A stretch of DNA of 8,359 bases from CAYQTK01 sp964420375 (GTDB lineage: Bacteria > RBG-13-61-14 > DATKZS01), in contig CAYQTK010000196.1 in NCBI GenBank assembly GCA_964420375.1, positions 1-8,359 on the forward strand, written 5' to 3'. The notes beneath the pieces are model-generated. The model did not search any database, was not told the DNA's origin, and was given only the letters and a program-made list of their open reading frames with translations. Below, piece after piece: positions 1 through 5,914 of this stretch (position 1 is its first letter; each line of letters starts with the position of its first letter). Both the position numbers and the translations under genes were made by a program.

Positions 1-395
1 CCCGAGTCGTTCATGCCCACCACCGGGCAGCCCAGCTTCATGGCCAGGTCCATGACCTTGCATATCTTCTTGGCGTGCATCTCGCCCAGACTGCCGCCCC
101 GGGCGGTAAAGTCCTGGGAGTAAGCGCATACGGTGCGGCCGGCGACTTTGCCGTGTCCCGTAACCACGCCCTCAGCGGGTATGTCCACCTTGTCCATGCC
201 AAAGCTCTGGCAGCGGTGCTTTACGAACATGTCGACCTCGGTAAAGGACCCCTCGTCGAACAAAAGATTGATCCTCTCCCGGGCCGTAAGCTTGCCCTGG
301 TCCTTTTGCTTGGCCACGCCCTTGTCGCCGCCCATGGCCTCCTGCCGGGCGATCAGCTCTTCGAGCTCTTTCAATCTATCGGAAACACTCTTCAT
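1..395 (-). CDS. mmdA: Methylmalonyl-CoA decarboxylase alpha subunit (carboxyltransferase), N-terminal part only
   Basis: This is the cytoplasmic biotin-dependent carboxyltransferase of the acyl-CoA carboxylase beta (PccB/MmdA) family. In a decarboxylase pump it moves the carboxyl group of (S)-methylmalonyl-CoA onto biotin of the carrier subunit. The start ATG (393-395) follows an ideal AGGAGG site. The 131 complete residues that can be read begin MKSVSDRLKELEELIARQEA. They include KLTARERINLLFDEGSF (about residues 35-51), SQDFTARGGSLGEMHAKK (about 93-110) and GMNDSG at the window edge, where the family motif GMNDSGGARIQ begins. Family members are about 510-520 residues, so roughly three quarters lies outside the window. 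It is divergent from the other pump genes. The acyl-CoA type of carboxyltransferase argues against oxaloacetate decarboxylase. Propionyl-CoA carboxylase use, or a glutaconyl-CoA-like substrate, cannot be fully excluded from this fragment. Confidence 0.92.
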   Translation of the reverse strand, partial: MKSVSDRLKELEELIARQEAMGGDKGVAKQKDQGKLTARERINLLFDEGSFTEVDMFVKHRCQSFGMDKVDIPAEGVVTGHGKVAGRTVCAYSQDFTARGGSLGEMHAKKICKVMDLAMKLGCPVVGMNDS

Positions 396-524
396 AACTC
401 CTCCTTTACAGTATACTCACTCCAGCTTCCGGAACAGCCTTGCTCTGCCCGTTTTTGCAGGCCGTCCGGACAAAGACGTAATGTGTCATTTATACCGGTA
501 TTTTCCGCTCTCTTCTCCCCCGGT

Positions 525-553
525 TTGACTGGGTTTGCCGATATCTCTATAAT
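525..553 (+). promoter_or_regulatory. Sigma-70-type promoter for the rightward pump genes
   Basis: The -35 box TTGACT (525-530) is separated by exactly 17 bases from a perfect -10 box TATAAT (548-553). Transcription would start near 560, leaving a leader of about 70 bases before the small-subunit gene at 630. A 10-bp palindrome, ATACCGGTAT (492-501), lies upstream of the -35 box and could be a regulator site, though that is inference from position alone. Confidence 0.75.
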
Positions 554-571
554 AACTTTTTCAGACCTTAT

Positions 572-600
572 TGAATAACACCCGTTAGAGTTCGTGTCAA
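572..600 (-). promoter_or_regulatory. Candidate promoter for the leftward mmdA gene
   Basis: Read on the minus strand, a perfect -35 TTGACA (600-595) is followed after 17 bases by a poor -10, TATTCA (577-572). If used, it would give a leader of about 170 bases before mmdA, transcribed through the rightward promoter at 525-553. Only the -35 is convincing; the true start may lie closer to mmdA. Confidence 0.25.
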
Positions 601-629
601 GAAAGCCGGGGGAGTTCAGGGAGTCGAAG

Positions 630-989
630 ATGGAGAACTTGTCGGAAGGGATTCTTCTGATTGCAACAGGGGTCGTGGTGGTCCTGGTTCTTCTGGTATT
701 GATGGCCTTGCTGGTGCGGACCATCAACCTGGTGGATGACTTCTTCGTTGCCCGTAAGGAAAAAAGGGCGGCAAAGAAAGCCTCTTTTTCCACTGCTGCC
801 GGCCAGGACCAAAACGAGGTGTCGCCGGAAGTGGTCGCTGCAGTCAGCCTGGCTTTGCAGGACCACTTGCAGTCAGGTCTCATAACTTCTGTGCCCCTGC
901 TTTCCGGGCAAGGCAGCCATGCCTGGAACGCTTCCGGCAGAATGGAGATCATGGCAGCCAATCAAAGAGTAACCAACCGCCTCCGATAA
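630..989 (+). CDS. mmdD: Sodium-pump decarboxylase small membrane subunit (OadG/MmdD family)
   Basis: This is the small subunit that assembles and anchors the decarboxylase pump at the inner membrane. The 119-residue product has one hydrophobic helix (about residues 8-29), then the short motif RTINLVDDFF. A basic linker (ARKEKRAAKK, 41-50) follows, then a soluble tail containing SPEVVAAVSLALQDHL (65-80) and an ending with W99 and GRMEIM (103-108), which resembles the usual W..xGR end of OadG-like proteins. I chose ATG 630 because it has AGGGAG at good distance and places the helix near the N-terminus. The in-frame GTG at 594 would add 12 residues without a ribosome site. It is first of three rightward pump genes, with 21 bases to the next. 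Family assignment is firm; assignment to the methylmalonyl-CoA enzyme rests on the neighbouring mmdA. Confidence 0.85.
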   Translation: MENLSEGILLIATGVVVVLVLLVLMALLVRTINLVDDFFVARKEKRAAKKASFSTAAGQDQNEVSPEVVAAVSLALQDHLQSGLITSVPLLSGQGSHAWNASGRMEIMAANQRVTNRLR

Positions 990-1010
990 TAAGAAGTGGA
1001 GTCTTTCGGC

Positions 1011-1439
1011 ATGAAAGAGTATGAGTACGAGATAAACGGAACAAGCTACCGGGTCGTCATCAAAGAAATTTCTTCGGATCACGCTGAAGTGGAAGTGAAC
1101 GGCGTGCCCTACGAGGTCAAGATTAAAACCGGCTCCTTTGCTTCAACCCCTGTTCCCGAGTCCCGGCCGGGGCCGGCTCCTGCTGCACCTCCGACCAGGC
1201 AGACGGCTGCATCCTCCCGGGACGGGGTTATAAACGCGCCCATGCCCGGCGTGATCGTCAAGATCCTTCTAGCGGCGGGCGACAAGGTCAACGCCGGTGA
1301 TCCGGTGATGATCGTGGAAGCCATGAAGATGGAGAACGAGATCAAGAGCGCGGATTCGGGGACAATCGAGGAGATTTTCGTTTCCAAGGGCGACAGCGTA
1401 AACACAGGGGACAGGCTGCTGCGGGTTTCCAAGGGATGA
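1011..1439 (+). CDS. mmdC: Biotin carboxyl carrier protein of the decarboxylase pump (MmdC-like)
   Basis: This is the swinging-arm subunit whose biotin shuttles CO2 between the carboxyltransferase and the membrane beta subunit. The 142-residue product has an N-terminal beta-rich part (MKEYEYEINGTSYRVVIKE), a flexible Pro/Ala linker at about residues 46-68 (PVPESRPGPAPAAPPTRQ), and a C-terminal biotinyl/lipoyl domain from about 72. The biotinylation motif EAMKM (103-107) is intact, with K106 the expected biotinylated lysine. The APMPG sequence (76-80) typical of these carriers is also present. ATG 1011 is preferred to the in-frame GTG at 996, since GGAG lies 9 bases before it. It sits between the small and beta subunit genes, as in known methylmalonyl-CoA and oxaloacetate decarboxylase operons. 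No biotin carboxylase gene is visible here, which fits a decarboxylase rather than an ATP-driven carboxylase. Confidence 0.92.
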   Translation: MKEYEYEINGTSYRVVIKEISSDHAEVEVNGVPYEVKIKTGSFASTPVPESRPGPAPAAPPTRQTAASSRDGVINAPMPGVIVKILLAAGDKVNAGDPVMIVEAMKMENEIKSADSGTIEEIFVSKGDSVNTGDRLLRVSKG

Positions 1440-1473
1440 AAGCCGCTCTCGTTAACCCTGATAGAAAAGCCGG

Positions 1474-2715
1474 ATGGTGAATGGAGTGAACTTTTTCAAA
1501 CAAGCTCTGGATAACTTTGAAACCACTGTAGTTAATACGGGGTTGTACGCTCTCATTGTTGACAAACCGGAGAACATGATAATGCTGGTACTGGGCCTGG
1601 GTTTTTGTTACCTGGCCGTAGTCAAGCATTATGAGCCTTACGAGCTTCTGCCCATCGGGCTGGGCATTGTTCTCATCAACCTTCCTCTCCACCAGGTGGG
1701 CGAGTTCATTCCCCCACTGCTGATGGAGAACGGCGAAGTACGGGAGGGCGTGACCCAGCACTCCGGCCTGTTGGGCATTGTCAAGGAGTACGGTCTGTTT
1801 ACTTACAATGTCCTCCCTCCGCTGGTGTTTCTGGGGCTGGGGGCCATCACCGATTTCGGTCCGCTTATCGCCAATCCCCGCATGCTCTTGCTGGGAGGCG
1901 CCGCCCAGGTGGGAATATTCGTCGCCTTTATCGGCGCTATCCTCATGGGATTCAACATTCACGAGTCCGCTGCCATCAGCATTATCGGGGGCGCGGACGG
2001 TCCCACCACCATCTACTTGAACGCCATGCTGTTGGAAAGCTTTGCCGAACAGAACAAGTTCATTATAGGTGTCACCGCGGTTACCGCCTACTCCTACATG
2101 GGACTGGTGCCCATCATCCAGCCGCCCATAATGCGTCTTCTGACCTCTAAAAACGAGCGGAAAATCCACATGACCCAGCTACGGCACGTCTCTCAAAGGA
2201 CAAAGATCATCTTCCCCATAGTCATGATGATAGTGGCCATCCTGCTGATACCCCAGTGCGCGCCGCTTATCAGCATGTTTATGATCGGCAACATCTTCCG
2301 CGAGTCCGGGGTGGTCGACCGGTTGTTCAAGTCCTCACAAAACGAGATACTTAACGTGGTCACTATATTCCTCATGCTGTCGGTGGGCATCACTCTCCGG
2401 GGGGAGGAGATATTAAAAATCCAGACCATGCAGATACTCGGGCTGGGGTTGGGGGCCTTTGCATTGGGCACGGCAAGCGGCATAATCTTCGCCAAGATCA
2501 TGAACCTCTTCTCGCGACAGAAGATAAACCCGCTGATCGGGGCCGCGGGAGTTTCCGCAGTCCCCATGGCCGCCCGGGTGGCCCAGGAAGTGGCCTACTC
2601 AGAGGACCACCAAAACCATCTCATCATGCACGCAATGGGACCTAACGTCGCCGGAGTCATCGGCTCCGCGGTAGTCGCCGGCTACTTCCTGTCCTACTTT
2701 CAGGCCCTGCTCTGA
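1474..2715 (+). CDS. mmdB: Sodium ion-translocating decarboxylase beta subunit (MmdB/OadB family)
   Basis: This integral membrane subunit decarboxylates carboxybiotin and couples that to Na+ export. The 413-residue product is mostly hydrophobic segments (about nine), a typical length for the family. The signature GGADGPT (172-178) carries D175, equivalent to the essential aspartate known as D203 in the Klebsiella oxaloacetate decarboxylase beta subunit. The motif NPLIGAAGVSAVPMAARVA (352-370) keeps N352, S361 and R368 at the same spacing as Klebsiella N373, S382 and R389. AYSYMGLVPIIQPP (205-218) and GPNVAGVIGSAVVAG (389-403) are also family hallmarks. All expected coupling residues are present, so it should be active. 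The start is ATG 1474, 34 bases after mmdC; its ribosome site is weak, and GTG at 1477 or 1486 would change only a few residues. Confidence 0.95.
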   Translation: MVNGVNFFKQALDNFETTVVNTGLYALIVDKPENMIMLVLGLGFCYLAVVKHYEPYELLPIGLGIVLINLPLHQVGEFIPPLLMENGEVREGVTQHSGLLGIVKEYGLFTYNVLPPLVFLGLGAITDFGPLIANPRMLLLGGAAQVGIFVAFIGAILMGFNIHESAAISIIGGADGPTTIYLNAMLLESFAEQNKFIIGVTAVTAYSYMGLVPIIQPPIMRLLTSKNERKIHMTQLRHVSQRTKIIFPIVMMIVAILLIPQCAPLISMFMIGNIFRESGVVDRLFKSSQNEILNVVTIFLMLSVGITLRGEEILKIQTMQILGLGLGAFALGTASGIIFAKIMNLFSRQKINPLIGAAGVSAVPMAARVAQEVAYSEDHQNHLIMHAMGPNVAGVIGSAVVAGYFLSYFQALL

Positions 2716-2725
2716 TTTAGAGTCC

Positions 2726-4564
2726 TCACGGCACTGAAAGGTCTATTCTCACCGGGTCCCGTCTTTCTCGGGAAGGCTCCAGGCCGGTAATTTCTTTGTA
2801 GTCGCCGGCAAGCTCTCCCGCCTTGACGCTATACCTGCCTTGTTCGAAAACCTGGGGCCGGAAGGAATCTCCGTTGATGCGCAATGTATAGACCACCTTG
2901 CCACTGCCTTGTTTTATGACCTGTACCACAGGGTCTTCCCTTCCGATAACCTTTATCTCGGGGAGATAGCCATAAGGCTCTCTGCCGTAGTTGTCTTCCT
3001 GACTTATTGTCAGGGGCCATCCTTGATACTGCATGTCCCGGTTTTCAGGGTCTGTCGGGTCCACCTGCCTCGGCCAGCATTCCATGGTAATGGTGCGTTT
3101 TTCCTTGTTGAACCTTATAATGCCGAATCCGGGCGCCTTGTCGTGGAGCGATGAGGGCTCGCGGCCGGTGTCTTGGGGATTGGACACCGCGTACACCGTG
3201 ACCTTGTTGCCGAGCCCGTCCTCGAATTCGCCGGTGTAGGCGGGAGCGCCCGGCTCGCGATTTTTTCCGGCCTTCTCCGGCAGCCAGGAGCGGGGGTAAT
3301 AGTTGGCGATGGAGGGCACGCAAAAGGAGTAGCCGGAGTCGTTCCAGTCCTCGATCCCGTGATGGACGATGGACGCCAGGTGCTGGTCCCCGGCGATCAT
3401 GAAGGCAAACCCTTTGCGGATTTCCCGGAGCGCCCTTTCCCTGCCGCTTTTGGGCCATCCGTTCGAGTCCAGGTCAGCGTAGATCCTCTGTTCGAACGGA
3501 CCGTGATGGGTGGAGACGTTGGCGAAGATGGTCTGGGAGATGACCGCTTTCATTTCTGCGCCTTCCTGCCAGTCTTTGCTCCACTCGCGGAGGAACTCGA
3601 GCTGCCTGTCTCCGAGGAGCTTGCGGTCCGGCGGATCAAGTGCTTCCTTGTCGTAGTCGCTGACGGTGACGTGGTCGGGCCGGGGGCCCAGCTCGGGGGT
3701 CACCAGGCCGGCGCATCCGGACTTCCATTTCCGGTCTTCTATAATGGCAAAGTTTATGCCTCCCCAAGTGAGGTCGGTGTAATACACGCCGATGCCCTGC
3801 TTTACCGGCCGGGGGTCGTAAGGATCGGGAAGGTGACTGGTCTGTGCTTTCTCCACCTCTTTTACATACGCAGGGTCTTTTTTATACCCGCCTTTGTAAA
3901 TACTGTCCGCGTGCCTGCCGCCTGCGCCCCACAGGTTCCCATGCCCCACGTCGTGGTCGTCGGGAATGCAGATGGTGGGCCGGTCTTTTATAAGCTCGCC
4001 GAAGTCCTCGCCGAACTCGATCCACTTCTGAAGGTGGCCGTAATGGCGGTATACCTGGTCGCCGGTAAAGACCAGCAGGTCCGGATCGTATTTTTTAAGA
4101 TACTTCACAATGTCGCTCTTGGGCACGTGCGGGCGGGGACCGTTGCCGGTAAAGGCGGCCACCATGATCTCGTCCTTGTTTACCGGGTCCTTGCGTATCA
4201 ACCCCTCTCGGCAATGGGCCTTGTAACAGGCCCGGTAGGGAACGTCACTGCTCGAGTCCCACTCCTCCACCCGGAAATGGGCGGTCCAGCCGGGGTTGGC
4301 TATGGCGGATTCGTCCGCCTTTTTCCACTCGCCGTTTTGTTTCAGTAAAAGCCGCGCCTTTTCCAGGTCTCCCCACCGGTCGGGATAGAGCTGCGCGGTC
4401 ATTTTCATTACCCCCTTGTCCACGGTGTAAAGCGCAAATACCACAGCCCGCTCCCCTTGGGGACGCAAAAGCGAGCAGGCGGCAAACACGCCTATCACGC
4501 AGACCATATACAGCGGCAAGGCTTTTCTCTTTAGCTTAAAGCGTTTTATGATCTTCTTCATCAT
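2726..4564 (-). CDS. PhoD-like metallophosphoesterase, exported or lipid-anchored
   Basis: This is a 612-residue calcineurin-like phosphoesterase of the PhoD/alkaline phosphatase D type. It probably hydrolyses phosphomono- or phosphodiesters outside the cytoplasm; the substrate is not evident. The N-terminus has a basic stretch (MMKKIIKRFKLKRK) and a hydrophobic segment (about 15-29) ending VFAAC at C30. That is an imperfect lipobox, so it may be a lipoprotein or have an uncleaved anchor. Metal-site motifs run in order: FTGDQVY (166-172), PDDHDVGHGN (201-210), and GDQHLAS (392-398), with further histidines at 353-354. Residues after about 430 form a less conserved C-terminal part. The tandem ATG start is supported by AAAGGA at suitable spacing. 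It is convergent with mmdB, with 10 bases between the two stop codons and no obvious terminator. The phosphatase fold is clear; physiological role is unknown. Confidence 0.85.
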   Translation of the reverse strand: MMKKIIKRFKLKRKALPLYMVCVIGVFAACSLLRPQGERAVVFALYTVDKGVMKMTAQLYPDRWGDLEKARLLLKQNGEWKKADESAIANPGWTAHFRVEEWDSSSDVPYRACYKAHCREGLIRKDPVNKDEIMVAAFTGNGPRPHVPKSDIVKYLKKYDPDLLVFTGDQVYRHYGHLQKWIEFGEDFGELIKDRPTICIPDDHDVGHGNLWGAGGRHADSIYKGGYKKDPAYVKEVEKAQTSHLPDPYDPRPVKQGIGVYYTDLTWGGINFAIIEDRKWKSGCAGLVTPELGPRPDHVTVSDYDKEALDPPDRKLLGDRQLEFLREWSKDWQEGAEMKAVISQTIFANVSTHHGPFEQRIYADLDSNGWPKSGRERALREIRKGFAFMIAGDQHLASIVHHGIEDWNDSGYSFCVPSIANYYPRSWLPEKAGKNREPGAPAYTGEFEDGLGNKVTVYAVSNPQDTGREPSSLHDKAPGFGIIRFNKEKRTITMECWPRQVDPTDPENRDMQYQGWPLTISQEDNYGREPYGYLPEIKVIGREDPVVQVIKQGSGKVVYTLRINGDSFRPQVFEQGRYSVKAGELAGDYKEITGLEPSRERRDPVRIDLSVP

Positions 4565-4595
4565 TAATTTCCTTTCTTCTTCCGCAGAAGCTTGG

Positions 4596-4611
4596 CCGGA
4601 CTACGGTCCGG
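4596..4611 (-). repeat. Small hairpin in the phosphoesterase leader
   Basis: A 6-bp perfect stem, CCGGAC/GTCCGG, closes a 4-base loop about 30 bases before the start codon of the phosphoesterase gene. It would form in the mRNA leader if the promoter at 4649-4678 is used. It has no U-tract, so it is not a terminator, and any regulatory role is a guess. Confidence 0.35.
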
Positions 4612-4648
4612 TTTCATAAACCGATATGAGGCAATTTTTATTTTCCCT

Positions 4649-4678
4649 ATCATATCACGACCCATGCTCGGGTATAAA
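4649..4678 (-). promoter_or_regulatory. Candidate promoter for the phosphoesterase gene
   Basis: On the minus strand a -35-like TTTATA (4678-4673) and a good -10 TATGAT (4654-4649) are separated by 18 bases. The start would fall near 4642 and leave a leader of about 77 bases. Matches are four and five of six consensus bases. Confidence 0.4.
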
Positions 4679-4698
4679 GCTGTTTGCATTTTGCACCG

Positions 4699-4707
4699 CT
4701 GATTGAA
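4699..4707. repeat. Left copy of the 9-bp target-site duplication
   Basis: CTGATTGAA directly abuts the left terminal repeat of the element and recurs exactly at 4953-4961 on its other side. Confidence 0.7.
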
Positions 4708-4952
4708 GGGCCTGCGACATATTTGGTGGTCATTGCCTCCCGGGTGGCCCACGCAGTTTCGTCCTCGAAACTGCGTGGGCCGCTCTCCCTGAACTCCCTG
4801 CTCGCTTCAAGCTTTTCCAAAAATGGTTTCCTTCTATTTTCAATCCCCCCTTCGCTCTTGCCCCTGTCTTCCTCCTGATGATCTTGGATACTATCAGATC
4901 AGTCTCCCAAAAAGCAGGCCAGGCAACAGCCACCAAATATGTCGCAGGCCCC
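4708..4952. mobile_element. MITE-like non-autonomous element with 31-bp terminal inverted repeats
   Basis: The 245-bp element has terminal inverted repeats at 4708-4738 and 4921-4951. They match at 28 of 31 positions, with the outer 22 perfect, and each begins GGGCCTGCGACATATTTGG read inward. The right end has one extra base (4952). The element is flanked by a perfect 9-bp direct repeat, CTGATTGAA, at 4699-4707 and 4953-4961, as expected of a target-site duplication. No transposase or convincing ORF lies inside. A perfect 16-bp hairpin sits near the left end. I do not recognise the family. Terminal repeats and duplication are seen directly; mobility by a transposase encoded elsewhere in the genome is inference. 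Confidence 0.75.
4746..4781. repeat. Perfect 16-bp hairpin inside the MITE-like element
   Basis: GGCCCACGCAGTTTCG (4746-4761) is followed by a TCCT loop and its exact reverse complement (4766-4781). No T-run follows on either strand, so it is not a classic intrinsic terminator. It lies within the mobile element, close to the left terminal repeat, and could be an internal structural part or an independent palindromic repeat. Confidence 0.85.
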
Positions 4953-4961
4953 CTGATTGAA
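4953..4961. repeat. Right copy of the 9-bp target-site duplication
   Basis: CTGATTGAA in direct orientation matches 4699-4707 at all nine bases. The bases just outside the repeat differ, so the match ends there. Confidence 0.7.
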
Positions 4962-4968
4962 AATCCAC

Positions 4969-4997
4969 TTTACATTTACCTCAAAATATGATTAAAT
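4969..4997 (+). promoter_or_regulatory. Candidate promoter for the LysM protein gene
   Basis: A -35-like TTTACA (4969-4974; five of six) and a -10-like TTAAAT (4992-4997; four of six) are 17 bases apart in a locally AT-rich stretch. It begins only 8 bases after the duplication flanking the MITE-like element. TATAAA near 5033 is another possible -10. Confidence 0.35.
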
Positions 4998-5050
4998 AGT
5001 TGTGGTTGGTTTATAAAGTAGTCGCTCGATCTGGAATTGGGAATTCTAGG

Positions 5051-5083
5051 AAGGGTCCAAGCTGCTTAAGGGTCCAAGCTGCT
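5051..5083 (+). repeat. 17-bp tandem duplication abutting a ribosome-binding site
   Basis: AAGGGTCCAAGCTGCTT (5051-5067) is followed directly by a 16-base repeat of itself (5068-5083). Next comes AAGGAGG (5084-5090), the ribosome-binding site of the LysM gene, placed 6 bases before its ATG. The first bases of the ribosome site look like the start of a third unit, so the duplication may have arisen by slippage in the leader. Confidence 0.8.
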
Positions 5084-5096
5084 AAGGAGGCGAACG

Positions 5097-5750
5097 ATGA
5101 TGCGGAAGCGAGAAAAACTGATAGCGTTAACGGCCGTGGTTTTTGTGATGTGCTGGCTGAGTACTGTTGCCCACTCTCAGGCTCCCCCTATAACCACTCC
5201 CCCGCCGAGTGTCGGCCAGATGGGCGGCGCCTGTTGTTTGGGAGGCCAGCCCGACGTTAAAGAAGGGCAACCCTGTACAATCCTACACCAGGTGGGACCG
5301 AGGGAAAACCTTCACATTCTTTCCGCCTATTATTACGGGGATCCCCGGGGATGGCGGAGAATCTACAACCTTAACCGGGACAAGATCCGAAACCCCAACA
5401 TCATTTACCAGGGACAGATACTGTTCATCGAGGTCCCGCCTTGCTGGACTCCGCGCTATAGCTTTGACGAGTTCATGATGCTCGAAGAGCAAAGGCGTCA
5501 GGCAATTGGCAAGCCCGGCAAGAAAAAAGCTCCGGTGGTTGAAGAAGAGCAGATACTGGAAAGAAAGAAGGTCCGCATCGAGACGGGTCCTGAGGAGGGA
5601 CCTCCCTCCCAAGAAGGAGAGGCCGGGAGAACATCCCCCAGGGTCAGGATACGTACCGGCGAAGAAAGACGCCGCGAAAGAGTCCCTGAAAGAAGGACGG
5701 AAAGAGAAGGCGAACGCGAAGCGCCTACTCCGAGACGGGAAGGAGGATAA
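5097..5750 (+). CDS. Exported LysM-domain protein with Arg/Glu-rich tail
   Basis: This is a 217-residue envelope protein likely to bind peptidoglycan. Residues 1-27 are a signal peptide: a basic MMRKREK start, a hydrophobic core LIALTAVVFVMCWLSTV, then AHS as a possible cleavage site. A Pro-rich, cysteine-containing stretch follows (C46, C47, C60). A LysM domain spans about 64-113: HQVGPRENLHILSAYYYGDP, then WRRIYNLNRDKIRNPNIIY and a final QGQILFIEVP. C116 lies just after it. Residues about 137-217 are low-complexity, dominated by R, E, G and P, and probably disordered. The first of two tandem ATGs has a perfect AAGGAGG six bases upstream. LysM proteins with a WxxIYxLNxxxIxNPxxIYPG-like core are common in Gram-negative anaerobes; the specific partner is unknown. 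A terminator-like hairpin follows at 5867-5890. Confidence 0.82.
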   Translation: MMRKREKLIALTAVVFVMCWLSTVAHSQAPPITTPPPSVGQMGGACCLGGQPDVKEGQPCTILHQVGPRENLHILSAYYYGDPRGWRRIYNLNRDKIRNPNIIYQGQILFIEVPPCWTPRYSFDEFMMLEEQRRQAIGKPGKKKAPVVEEEQILERKKVRIETGPEEGPPSQEGEAGRTSPRVRIRTGEERRRERVPERRTEREGEREAPTPRREGG

Positions 5751-5866
5751 TCCTTCCGACGTAAAAGAGCAGGAAGGCACAGACTGCGGGAAAAGCATAA
5801 TCCGGGCTGTGTGTCGACTGCCCTCTTACGTGAGAGGTCTATATAACGATTTCGCAAAGTATTCAT

Positions 5867-5890
5867 AACCCCCTTGTGCCCAAGGGGGTT
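5867..5890 (+). terminator. Intrinsic-terminator-like hairpin after the LysM gene
   Basis: AACCCCCTTG (5867-5876) pairs perfectly with CAAGGGGGTT (5881-5890) across a TGCC loop, a 10-bp GC-rich stem. The downstream run is TTTAAAATTT rather than an unbroken T-tract, so termination may be partial. It lies 116 bases after the LysM stop codon and 24 bases before the hydrolase start, so it separates the two units or sits in the hydrolase leader. Confidence 0.6.
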
Positions 5891-5914
5891 TAAAATTTAA
5901 ATCGGAGTCGCCCC

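Noticed and set aside
594..629. GTG start at 594 giving a 12-residue extension of the small membrane subunit
   Set aside because: No ribosome site precedes it, while ATG 630 has AGGGAG and puts the membrane helix near the N-terminus as in the family.
392..961. 189-codon minus-strand open frame over the small subunit gene and the divergent region
   Set aside because: It covers a convincing OadG-like gene and a near-consensus promoter, and its end overlaps the mmdA start.
1342..2169. 275-codon minus-strand open frame across mmdC/mmdB
   Set aside because: It overlaps two well-supported genes on the opposite strand and its translation has no family motif.
3173..4348. 391-codon plus-strand open frame opposite the phosphoesterase
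   Set aside because: It lies wholly antisense to a protein with clear metallophosphoesterase motifs. It has no recognisable domain and is explained by GC-rich codon use leaving few stops on the other strand.
4684..4936. Two short opposing open frames inside the MITE-like element
   Set aside because: Both run through terminal repeats and the hairpin, and are too short and compositionally odd to be a transposase.
4708..4952. CRISPR array or toxin-antitoxin locus in the intergenic region
   Set aside because: The repeats are a single inverted pair with no spacers in series, and no paired small genes are present.
5506..5868. 120-codon plus-strand frame overlapping the LysM tail
   Set aside because: Its lysine/arginine-rich translation is what the purine-rich repeats of the LysM tail give in a shifted frame. 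It has no separate ribosome site or motif, and I see no sign of a programmed frameshift.
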